NCBI GenBank assembly: GCA_050633105.1 | Contig: JBOEFW010000036.1 | Location: forward strand, 118,324-182,323 | DNA: 64,000 bases | DNA from: Aureispira sp050633105 | Lineage (GTDB): Bacteria > Bacteroidota > Bacteroidia > Chitinophagales > Saprospiraceae | Reading direction: 5' to 3' | Shown: one piece after another, positions 1 through 7,628 of the stretch | Position numbering within the stretch: position 1 is the first letter of the stretch | Layout: the number at the start of each line of letters is the position of its first letter | Made by a program: the position numbers and the translations under genes | The notes under the pieces: generated by a model | What the model saw: the letters and a program-made list of their open reading frames with translations, nothing else | What the model was told of the DNA's origin: nothing | The model's database searches: none

Positions 1-1
1 A

Positions 2-1162
2 ACCGCTTACGAAGAGTTGCTGCCAGAAAAGCACTACCCTTTGTATGTGATCTTCTTTGAAATGGACCCTAGTAAAATTGATGTCAATGTTCATCCAACC
101 AAGCAAGAAATCAAGTTTGAAGATGAACGCCTGGTTTACAATTATTTGCGAGTAACAGCTCGCCACGCATTGGCACAAAACAGCATCACTCCTAGTTTAG
201 ACTTTGAAGTAGAAAGTGGCATTTCTCAACACCTAGATGACGCTAACTTTAACCCTTCCCCACTGGATCAATCTTTAGAAAACCCCACAGAAGGGCAGAC
301 TTTTGGTTCTAAAGCAAGCAGTGGTAGTTTTTCTAGTAAATCGTCTTCTTATACGCCTCCCAAAAAGACCTCCTTAGAAGAGAGCAACCTACAGAATTGG
401 GAACAACTCTACGCCTCGATTGAGAACGAAGCCTTCGAAAAAGGAAAAGCCTTAGAAAGAGAAGAAGAAGCTACTTTATTCTCACAAGGAACCAACAAAA
501 ATGAAACGGATAACGACGCTCCTCAAACTTTTTCGAGCAAAGCCTCCGCTAATAATACAACAAGTACTAAAACAAGCAGCAAGGACAGTCCAACGACCAC
601 AAAGCACCTCTACCAATTGCATGCGCAATACATTGTAAGTCCAATCAAATCGGGCTTCATGTTAGTGGATCAGAATATGGCCCACCAACGCATTCTATAT
701 GAACGCTATTTACAACAATTGGATCAAAAACAAGCCAATACACAAAAGTTACTCTTTCCTCAAACAGTAGATTTATCTCCAGCAGATGCCGCGCTGCTCA
801 AAGATTTACTCCCACAATTGCAGGAATTGGGTATGGATATTAAAGAATTTGGAGACAATAGTTTTGTTGTTCATGGCTTGCCCAGTGAATTGAGTCAGAA
901 AAACGAGCAGCAAATCATTCTACAATTATTAGAACAATTCAAGCAAAATGTAGATTTGAATATTGAGTTGTATGATAACTTAGCCCGCTCTCTAGCCAAA
1001 CAGGCCGCGATGAAAGCTGGGACGACACTTAGCCCGCTAGAAATGCACCAGCTCATTAATGAGCTCTTTGCTTGCCATGTTCCTTATGTGGGGCCTAGTG
1101 GACACAAGACCTTTATTTCAATGGACTTAGAAGATCTGGCAAAGCAATTTACCAAGCGATAA
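2..1162 (+). CDS. mutL: DNA mismatch repair protein MutL, 3' part (5' end outside window)
   Basis: C-terminal two thirds of MutL, the ATPase that couples MutS mismatch recognition to strand removal. The open frame continues to the window edge (T-A-Y-E-E before the first possible TTG start), so the N-terminal GHKL ATPase domain lies upstream. The conserved DVNVHPTK motif marks the end of the ATPase/transducer region. A long Ser/Thr/Lys-rich linker follows, then the C-terminal dimerisation domain beginning QYIVSPIKSGFMLVDQ. The endonuclease motif DQHA(X)2E(X)4E appears as DQNMAHQRILYE, with His, Ala and the first Glu replaced. The protein may therefore lack the metal-dependent nicking activity of endonuclease-type MutL. 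Identity is secure; loss of nicking is inference. Confidence 0.95.
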   Translation, partial: TAYEELLPEKHYPLYVIFFEMDPSKIDVNVHPTKQEIKFEDERLVYNYLRVTARHALAQNSITPSLDFEVESGISQHLDDANFNPSPLDQSLENPTEGQTFGSKASSGSFSSKSSSYTPPKKTSLEESNLQNWEQLYASIENEAFEKGKALEREEEATLFSQGTNKNETDNDAPQTFSSKASANNTTSTKTSSKDSPTTTKHLYQLHAQYIVSPIKSGFMLVDQNMAHQRILYERYLQQLDQKQANTQKLLFPQTVDLSPADAALLKDLLPQLQELGMDIKEFGDNSFVVHGLPSELSQKNEQQIILQLLEQFKQNVDLNIELYDNLARSLAKQAAMKAGTTLSPLEMHQLINELFACHVPYVGPSGHKTFISMDLEDLAKQFTKR

Positions 1163-1169
1163 GCGTCTT

Positions 1170-1949
1170 TTATCTTTCCACAGGAACATCTATCTGCTTG
1201 ATCCATGCATATAAACTTACCAATAAACAACAACCAACCCCTAATAAGGTTAATGCCTGACCATACTCTATTCCCCAATAATTAAGCTGATGTCCCAAAA
1301 TAATTAGATGGGCACTGCTAATAAAACAGGCCATAGGCAAGCTTTTAAAAGCGGCGCTCTTTTTCTCTGAAAGTTTTCGATAAAATAAAGTCGTATAACA
1401 CAAGGAAAGAATTAAAAAGAGGGCATAAAGAGCATCAGGAGTAAATTCCCACCAAGGCAAGTATATCTGAAAACTTACAATTTGGAAACACAATACAACG
1501 CCCCAAAAAGTAGCCAGCATCGCCACCCAGTCCCAAACAGCAGCAGTTCGTCCTTTTTCTTTGTAAATCGTGATGACCACTCTAGAAAGTAGATACACTA
1601 AACCAATTCTACAAGCCCCCTGTAAAGCAAGCGCTAGGTCCGTTTCTGTAAAATAAGCCAATAAAACTCCAACCACTAAGGGAGGAGCATATTTATAATA
1701 TTGTTCTATTTTCACCTTTAAGGCTACCGTATAAGAGGATTTTTTGGTGTATAAAAGCACATAGATTGTTACAAAAAATAAACAATCCGCTAACCAATCA
1801 ACAGTACTCAGCAGGTATACAAAATTCAGTTCCCAATACAACAATCCTGACCACAAAACAACTAAGTACAATCCAATTATTTTAACCAATGCAGGGATCG
1901 AAGAAGGGGAAGAAGGCAGCACTAAAGGTTCATCTAATAATTCACGCAT
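1170..1949 (-). CDS. Multipass membrane protein of a tandem paralogous trio (third copy)
   Basis: About 259 residues with roughly seven or eight hydrophobic segments and short charged loops, so an integral inner-membrane protein. I do not recognise the family. The N-terminus MRELLDEP resembles MSDLLDDE of the next gene, and both have the same size and topology, so they look like diverged tandem duplicates. The start at 1949 follows that alignment; an upstream ATG at 1970 is also possible. It ends 7 bp from mutL on the opposite strand. No enzymatic motif is visible and no function is assigned. Confidence 0.7.
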   Translation of the reverse strand: MRELLDEPLVLPSSPSSIPALVKIIGLYLVVLWSGLLYWELNFVYLLSTVDWLADCLFFVTIYVLLYTKKSSYTVALKVKIEQYYKYAPPLVVGVLLAYFTETDLALALQGACRIGLVYLLSRVVITIYKEKGRTAAVWDWVAMLATFWGVVLCFQIVSFQIYLPWWEFTPDALYALFLILSLCYTTLFYRKLSEKKSAAFKSLPMACFISSAHLIILGHQLNYWGIEYGQALTLLGVGCCLLVSLYAWIKQIDVPVER

Positions 1950-1995
1950 AACAGTTCGTTTGATTAACAAAGTGTCTAAAGTAAAATAGTGCCTC

Positions 1996-2802
1996 TTATT
2001 CTATAGGGTTTCTACTCTCTTCTTTTGTATCCTCATTAAAAGAAAAAGCATAAGCCAAGACAGCCAAAACCACACTGGCAAAAAGCACCAATTCTAGGTT
2101 GGAATGAACATAATATTCCAAATAAATTCCTAGCTTCCAAGAAAGCACTGCTAATAGAGAGATAAAAGAAAAAATGCGTTGTTTGGAGGGTATTTTATTT
2201 AAAATCATCACCCAATAACCAATACTACATACCGCTAATAGCACTTTAACGCCTCCTCCAATAAGTACAATATGGGGAGATAAGAACAAAACAAGTTGTA
2301 AAAAAACACTCTTGTAAATCAGCAAAATCACAAAACTCAACTTAATCAAGTTTTCCATAAAAAGCCAATATTGGCCTCCCTTCCCTTGATTAAAGTAATA
2401 ACGAATCAACAACAAGGATACAGCAGTATCCAATAGCAATAAAACCAGCCCATGTATGTAATATGGGTACATGTTCTCCTGCATCCAGTTCCAATCGCTA
2501 TACATGATCGCTATTGTCAAAAAAAGAAGCCCCAAACTGACATAAAAAAAGCGCAAATAATACAACAACCATTTATCCTTCCAACTATAAAAAGCATATA
2601 AAGAGCGCTGTATAACAATCGCTTGTAAAACAATTATCCCCCAAAGAACATAATTAACATCAAAATAGAAGAACTCCATATTTAATCGAAAATATAAATC
2701 CGCTAAACACTTCGCAAAGAAAACCAATGCCAAAGCACGGACCTGCTCTAACTGTTCTTCTTCCAATTGCTCTGCTTGTTCATCATCTAATAAATCACTC
2801 AT
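1996..2802 (-). CDS. Multipass membrane protein of a tandem paralogous trio (second copy)
   Basis: 268 residues. A short acidic cytoplasmic head (MSDLLDDEQAEQLEEEQ) precedes about eight hydrophobic helices rich in Leu, Ile and aromatics. The acidic tail ends EDTKEESRNPIE. The gene starts 1 bp after the end of the upstream paralogue, so the three are almost certainly one transcript. It is the longest intact copy and gives the reference start motif (LLDDEQ) for the set. The family is not recognised. Possible roles in a membrane complex are speculation. Confidence 0.7.
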   Translation of the reverse strand: MSDLLDDEQAEQLEEEQLEQVRALALVFFAKCLADLYFRLNMEFFYFDVNYVLWGIIVLQAIVIQRSLYAFYSWKDKWLLYYLRFFYVSLGLLFLTIAIMYSDWNWMQENMYPYYIHGLVLLLLDTAVSLLLIRYYFNQGKGGQYWLFMENLIKLSFVILLIYKSVFLQLVLFLSPHIVLIGGGVKVLLAVCSIGYWVMILNKIPSKQRIFSFISLLAVLSWKLGIYLEYYVHSNLELVLFASVVLAVLAYAFSFNEDTKEESRNPIE

Positions 2803-2803
2803 G

Positions 2804-3558
2804 TTATTCTGAATTTAAAACAGCCGCTTGCACCTTACTAATAGCCATAACCAATAAAACAATCGCACACAATAACAACAATTCTAAAAATACACTATTC
2901 GCAACTTCTAATTCCAGAATAGATAACATTCCGCCCAAACTGCCATACAGTAAAATACTCACTTGACGTTCTATTCGATTACAAATTAACCAGCGTCTCC
3001 ACAACAAGCCACCTGTTCCAATCCAAAATAAAATAAGTTGTGCTCCAACCATCGTCATAGAGCCTAACAAAGGTGCCTCCGAAACAACTGCCAACAACTT
3101 ATCTAAATGCAACAACAAATACCATAATAAACTCTGCTCCAACCAAGGCCACCAAGCAGCACTATTTTCTCTATTTTTATAATATTCTACTAAGAACAAC
3201 CCTATTCCTACTAAAAGGAATAAGACCAAGCAATCAAATGTTCTTGCTGTCATCCCATACCCCCAAAATAGTCCTATAAAGCGAATCAATAGCAACAATT
3301 CGCCCCCCAGCATAAAACAACTGTAGCTTCTCAAACGTGGCTCCCAATTATCTTTTACCATTAGAACTGCCACTATACTTGTGATACCGCTAATCAGCAA
3401 ACAAAGCCCCCCACACAGCTCCATAAAATCAAAAAATCAAACTCTGCTAATACCATCGCCATCCAAAAACCGACATAACTAGCCGCTAACCCGTACAAAG
3501 CTTTAGGAACTTCCTTTTCCTCCGGCCCTACTTGTTGGTCATCTAAGAGCTATTCCAT
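2804..3558 (-). pseudogene. First copy of the membrane-protein trio, with nonsense codon and frameshift
   Basis: Reading from an ATG at 3558 gives M-E-stop-LLDDQQVGPEEKEVPKALYG, which matches the MSDLLDDEQ head of the next gene except for a TAG at 3550-3552 where the paralogue has Asp. About 40 codons later, in the run of T bases just before 3424, the frame shifts by one lost base into the open frame 2804-3424 (206 aa, MELCGGLCLLISG...). The repaired protein would be about 250 residues, like its neighbours. The 206-aa part may still be translated from 3424, as a membrane protein lacking its first helix. Two independent lesions favour true decay over a sequencing error. Confidence 0.7.
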
Positions 3559-3602
3559 ATCGTTGAGGTCTGTTGATTAATAAAAACAAAATTCCTAAGC
3601 CT

Positions 3603-4742
3603 TTACACTTCCCAGAACCACCCTTCCGCAAAACCCAAATTATTAGCTTGTTGCATCAAAGGTTGTATCCCCGCTAATAAGCCCTTAACAAATTGTTCCT
3701 GAGAAAAGGCAGCAATTTGTTGAGATGTCGTTTGGTATAAAATCGTGTAATCTTCTAAGAGTTTAGCAGAAGAAGCCTTATGATAGGTAAAAACACGTTG
3801 AACAGCTTGGTATTGTAGATGGGCAAAAGGCTCCCAATAGGACACCGCAGGAAGACGATCATTTTTGCTAGAATTGATGGCACTAGGAATCGGCGAAAGG
3901 TTCCACAACTGGTCGTGTAAAACAAAGCTCCAAGGCACAAAATGGTCGATAGACCAAGTCGGTTGCAGCGTTTCATTCGTATACAAACAGGATAATGGAG
4001 GTAAAGTAGGCGCCAGCGCTTTTTCCCAGAACTTCTTGGCAGTACCAAGCGCACGTTTGTGGGTATAAGGCGGAGAAATTTTACCACCAACATTGGGCAC
4101 ATTCGGATTGCGGCTGCGCAAGTACACACTGAGATTCCACCAACAAAATTCTCTTAAAATCTTATGATGCTGTTGCAAATACGCTTGCCAAGCAGGATGT
4201 ATGGTAATGCTTTTTTCTTCTTTTTTAGAACGCTTAAGGTTGATTTTATAAAGAGCGGCTTCTTCTGCTACTCTAAAACTTATTTGAGATCGTTCGGCAA
4301 TAATCCGCTCTTTATTCCCCTTTGGCAAACGACTAAAAAAGGGACTAATAAAACGATAGGGCACATAATTCTCTAGCTTTTTCAAGGCGCTAATTAACTC
4401 CTTTTGGGTTTCAGAAGGTTGCTTTGCAGTCCAACAAGCTTGCAAATAACACACCACCTCTTCTCGCTTAGAATGCTCTGTCAACACTCCCATTGCTAGG
4501 ATTCGTTGAATAACTTCAGGTAATTGGTCACTTCCCCCCAAAGACAATTTGTAATAAGCAACAGTATGCCAACTTAGCGCCACCATATCAATGACTAAAG
4601 CCTTGAAAGGTATACGTTCCTCATTTTGCACACGCTCCAGCAAACTCCAAAACCAATAAAACTTATAAGAATTGCTGGTGTTTTTGAACACTCCAGAAAG
4701 TTGATCAATACGTAAATGGGAAGAATTTGGAAAAGTTGTCAT
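3603..4742 (-). CDS. HNH endonuclease domain protein
   Basis: 379 residues. The C-terminal part carries an HNH core: WSIDHFVPWSFVLHDQLWNL at residues 263-282, then AINSSKNDRLP at about 288-298. D266-H267 are the metal/base pair, N281 is the central Asn, and N290-SSK is the last element. The usual zinc cysteines of many HNH proteins are absent, as in the DHxxPWSF subgroup. The first 250 residues are helical and unassigned. The gene stands alone, downstream of a Bacteroidota-type promoter region and convergent with nothing. It may be a stand-alone restriction or defence nuclease. The family is secure; the biological role is not. Confidence 0.85.
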   Translation of the reverse strand: MTTFPNSSHLRIDQLSGVFKNTSNSYKFYWFWSLLERVQNEERIPFKALVIDMVALSWHTVAYYKLSLGGSDQLPEVIQRILAMGVLTEHSKREEVVCYLQACWTAKQPSETQKELISALKKLENYVPYRFISPFFSRLPKGNKERIIAERSQISFRVAEEAALYKINLKRSKKEEKSITIHPAWQAYLQQHHKILREFCWWNLSVYLRSRNPNVPNVGGKISPPYTHKRALGTAKKFWEKALAPTLPPLSCLYTNETLQPTWSIDHFVPWSFVLHDQLWNLSPIPSAINSSKNDRLPAVSYWEPFAHLQYQAVQRVFTYHKASSAKLLEDYTILYQTTSQQIAAFSQEQFVKGLLAGIQPLMQQANNLGFAEGWFWEV

Positions 4743-4798
4743 AGTCTAAGATACTATTTTTTCTTTTTTAGGGGCGAAGAATTTCATCTCTTAAAAAG

Positions 4799-4830
4799 TT
4801 TGGTTTTTTATTTTAGTTTATTTACATTTG
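4799..4830 (+). promoter_or_regulatory. Bacteroidota-type promoter of the 47-aa ORF
   Basis: TTTG at 4799-4802 and TACATTTG at 4823-4830, separated by 20 bp, fit the TTTG / TAnnTTTG consensus of the Bacteroidota housekeeping sigma factor. The -7 element is 33 bp upstream of the ATG at 4864. Confidence 0.7.
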
Positions 4831-4863
4831 GTTTTATTACTAATAAATAAAAATCAAAACATT

Positions 4864-5007
4864 ATGTCAAAGAAAAAAGTATCCCCAAAAGACAATCAGT
4901 CTAATACCAGTAATTCCAATAAAGGAACCAAGGGCACCAACAAACAATACGACAAAAACCAAGGCAATAAAGGCAAACAACTCAATCCTAATCAGAAGAA
5001 AAAGTAA
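4864..5007 (+). CDS. Small basic Asn/Lys-rich protein, 47 aa
   Basis: Begins MSKKKVSPKDNQSN and ends NPNQKKK. It is rich in Lys, Asn, Gly and Thr and has almost no hydrophobic residues, so it is expected to be disordered and possibly nucleic-acid binding. A consensus promoter lies 33 bp upstream and a strong terminator 23 bp downstream, so it forms a complete mini-transcription unit. That supports a real gene despite the low complexity. No family is recognised. Confidence 0.6.
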   Translation: MSKKKVSPKDNQSNTSNSNKGTKGTNKQYDKNQGNKGKQLNPNQKKK

Positions 5008-5030
5008 GTAGAACGCTCCTTAATAAAAAG

Positions 5031-5074
5031 CCCTCCCTTCTAACAACAAGGTTAGAAAGGAGGGTTCCTTTTTA
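5031..5074 (+). terminator. Rho-independent terminator after the 47-aa ORF
   Basis: CCCTCCCTTCTAAC and GTTAGAAAGGAGGG form a 14-bp stem with one mismatch and a six-base loop, followed by TTCCTTTTTAT. Confidence 0.85.
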
Positions 5075-5093
5075 TACAAAAAAAAGCAGCCTT

Positions 5094-6428
5094 TTATTCC
5101 TTCAAGGCCTTCAACTCTGCTTCTAAGGTAGCACATTTATCTTCTAAGCGTTGAATGCTCTCTTGTTGTTCTTGAATCGCTTTTGTGAGTACTGGTACTA
5201 GACGCGTATAATCGACGCCCCAATAGTCCTTTCCTTCTTCCTCTGGACGACTCACCGCCTCTGGCACGACTTGTTCTAATTCTTGCGCAATAAATCCAAT
5301 CTGAGCAGCCCCTTCTTTAGAAAGTTGGATCGCTCCTGTTTCATCTTGTGTTGAATTTGCTTGAAAATAGCGCATAGGACGCAGTTTCATAACTGTAGCA
5401 ATGCCATACGGCAAGGTTTTGCGTTGACTTTTGAGGCGACCATCAGAATAAGTTACCCAAGCATTAGCACGAGCACGACCAATACCATTTGTCGCATTAT
5501 TAGGCAATTCTAAAGCATAAACTGGATTGATTGTCTGTAAACCAACACGGCCATTTCCTCTGATAATCATCGCTAAATCTCGCACATTATCGGACCCTTT
5601 ATTAATAAAAGCAATCCCTCCATCAGGATCTACCTGGTTTCCATCTGTTTTTTCAATCATTAAGAAATCAGAATACATACCTGCATAGTCCCCATCCCAA
5701 TAAAAACGCGCTCGATCTCCACTAACATTAGAATTAGCAGGTATTTCGCCCAAGAAACCAATTCCAAAAGTATCATTCAACTGAATTCCACCACCAACAA
5801 TATCTAAACGCTGATCAGGAACATCTGTACCAATTCCTACATGTTTGCTCACTGTATTAATCGTTAAAGTATTCCAATCGGTTACACCTGATTCCCTCAT
5901 CCCTATTCTAAACGTATTCCCACTGTTAACGGTCCCATCAAAAAAACCAAGCATCGCTCCTACTAAACGATTGTCTTGATACATTTCAATACGCGCATTG
6001 TCATCTTCATCCACATTATCGGTATCGGCTTCTAACGTGATTAGGGCTTGTCGATTACTAGCAATGTGTAATAAGGTTTGTGGTGTTTGAGTACCAACTG
6101 CTAAACGCCCCAAAAAGTAACCTCCCCTAGCACTAATTGAAGCCGTAGGTTGATCCCAAGTCCCTCCTCTAGCAACATCTGCTTGAAAATAAAACATCCC
6201 TGTTCCTAAAAAAGGGAGGCTGTTTACATCGCTGTATCCCATGTAATCATTATTGGTATTAGTAGCAGCATCATGAGAGAAGTAAACCTGGTCTCCTCGG
6301 ACATAAATATCGCCATCAACATCCAGTTTTTCTAGAGGATTAACAACGCTAATACCTACATTTTGGCTCCATGCCGCTCCTGAGGTCAAGCTAGCAGTAA
6401 TCAAGGCTATTAAAAATTTGTTGTTCAT
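5094..6428 (-). CDS. Secreted fibre-like protein with C-terminal S74/endosialidase chaperone domain
   Basis: 444 residues from the chosen start MNNKFLIALITASLTSGAAWSQ, a clean signal peptide; an ATG at 6464 would add 12 residues in front. The centre consists of Bacteroidota-style beta repeats (NVGISVVNPLEKLDVDGD..., VGIGTDVPDQRLDI..., RVGLQTINP). These are typical of trimeric fibre proteins of the tail-fibre type. The C-terminus holds the intramolecular chaperone of endosialidase: TYSDGRLKSQRKTLPYG, then IGFIAQELEQVVPEAV and DYTRLVPVLTKAIQEQQ, with a coiled-coil end. In this family the chaperone trimerises the fibre and then cleaves itself off, probably after the Ser of YSDGRLK. The protein is probably surface or adhesive. 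The partner is unknown. Confidence 0.85.
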   Translation of the reverse strand: MNNKFLIALITASLTSGAAWSQNVGISVVNPLEKLDVDGDIYVRGDQVYFSHDAATNTNNDYMGYSDVNSLPFLGTGMFYFQADVARGGTWDQPTASISARGGYFLGRLAVGTQTPQTLLHIASNRQALITLEADTDNVDEDDNARIEMYQDNRLVGAMLGFFDGTVNSGNTFRIGMRESGVTDWNTLTINTVSKHVGIGTDVPDQRLDIVGGGIQLNDTFGIGFLGEIPANSNVSGDRARFYWDGDYAGMYSDFLMIEKTDGNQVDPDGGIAFINKGSDNVRDLAMIIRGNGRVGLQTINPVYALELPNNATNGIGRARANAWVTYSDGRLKSQRKTLPYGIATVMKLRPMRYFQANSTQDETGAIQLSKEGAAQIGFIAQELEQVVPEAVSRPEEEGKDYWGVDYTRLVPVLTKAIQEQQESIQRLEDKCATLEAELKALKE

Positions 6429-6611
6429 TTGAAGTGAAATTTGATTAAGTTGAAATAATTGCAATAGTATTGCAAATGGAAATAGAGGTTGTAATTAACT
6501 GCTAATATAAGCATTTTAAAGGCGCCTAAAAAAACGAATGCAACCTTTTGATTCTTAACCACTTTTACTCGATCCTACTTACTTCAATAATTTCCTACTT
6601 CATAACAGAAC

Positions 6612-6648
6612 AATGCCACCAACTATTATAAAATAAGCTGGTGGCATT
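6612..6648 (-). terminator. Possible terminator hairpin after the 283-aa gene
   Basis: Arms AATGCCACCA (6612-6621) and TGGTGGCATT (6639-6648) form a perfect 10-bp stem with a 17-base loop. There is no good U-run on the minus strand, so this may be a rho-assisted or processing hairpin rather than a classical terminator. Confidence 0.4.
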
Positions 6649-6700
6649 CCATTTCTCAACGGATAAAAATAGGTGTAGACAATACTACACTTTTTCTATA

Positions 6701-7552
6701 TTAGTAGACGACCTCTACGGTCACGCCTGTTGCTTGACGAGCAACCAATAAGGCACTAGGCTCCTCCGCTCCTGCTGCTCCTTCAAAAGCCGCTAAAGCA
6801 TCTCCCGTATCGGGATAATAGGCCAGTGCTATCTGACGCACCAAATCCTCACTAGGATTTGGCAACTGTAACCCTGCTTTCAATACGCCTCCACTTCCCA
6901 GCCAAAAAACCAACTCCATATAAGTTGGATTTTCTTCAAGTAATAAAGCCAAAAGAGGGTCTGGCAAAGGCGATAATTCTAAGGTTTGCATCAAATCATT
7001 ATACAAATCCATGTCATCTTGAATGGATTTTCCAAAGAGTTCGGTATGCAAAACAGTGTAGCGATTCCCTGCTATCGAGCGCCCTACACGGACACAAGCA
7101 TTGGCATCAAAGCGAGCATACCAAGCTGTAAGGCGATCTTTGATAATGCCTTTGGGTACCAATGCTAAGGCTGTTGTTAATGGAAAAACACCATCCATAA
7201 CCCAGCCTGTTTCTTGTCCATTATTGTGGCTCAATTCTAACCAAGCTTGCAAGCGGCCTTCTGGTACTTCTTTGACAACTTTGTCCAATATTTTAGTTTC
7301 AATTTCTTTGAATCCGCTTGCCTTCATGAATTCAGACAGCTGCTGCTGCAATGTTGAGACAGCATTATCTGCATAACAACGAACACTAGTTGTTGCTATA
7401 TCTGTCGCTAGGGCCAGTTTAGAATCATGCAAAATTGGATTCATAGGAAAGAGCATCTGCTTAAGCCATTCGCTCAACAAGCCTTCCTTGTCATCTTGGA
7501 TAAACGGCAAAGCTGTTACAGCAGCTTGCGTTCTCATTATTGTTTCTACCAT
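6701..7552 (-). CDS. Unknown protein, 283 aa, neighbour of the giant protein
   Basis: No signal peptide or membrane segment. Predicted mixed alpha/beta with a helix-rich N-terminal half (SEWLKQMLFPMNP..., TLQQQLSEFMKASGF...) and a C-terminal half ending VARQATGVTVEVVY. I do not recognise a family. It starts 76 bp downstream of the 1796-aa gene on the same strand with no terminator between them, so it is probably co-transcribed with it and may be its partner (chaperone, immunity or companion). That pairing is inference from position only. Confidence 0.65.
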   Translation of the reverse strand: MVETIMRTQAAVTALPFIQDDKEGLLSEWLKQMLFPMNPILHDSKLALATDIATTSVRCYADNAVSTLQQQLSEFMKASGFKEIETKILDKVVKEVPEGRLQAWLELSHNNGQETGWVMDGVFPLTTALALVPKGIIKDRLTAWYARFDANACVRVGRSIAGNRYTVLHTELFGKSIQDDMDLYNDLMQTLELSPLPDPLLALLLEENPTYMELVFWLGSGGVLKAGLQLPNPSEDLVRQIALAYYPDTGDALAAFEGAAGAEEPSALLVARQATGVTVEVVY

Positions 7553-7628
7553 GATTGGTAATATTGTTTATTGTGTTCCCTTATCGGGATGTTATTTTAA
7601 TAATAAAGAGTCGTAGAAAAAGGAGGTA

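Noticed and set aside
3755..4129. 124-codon frame inside the HNH nuclease gene
   Set aside because: A shadow in another frame of a clear HNH gene, with no domain or start context.
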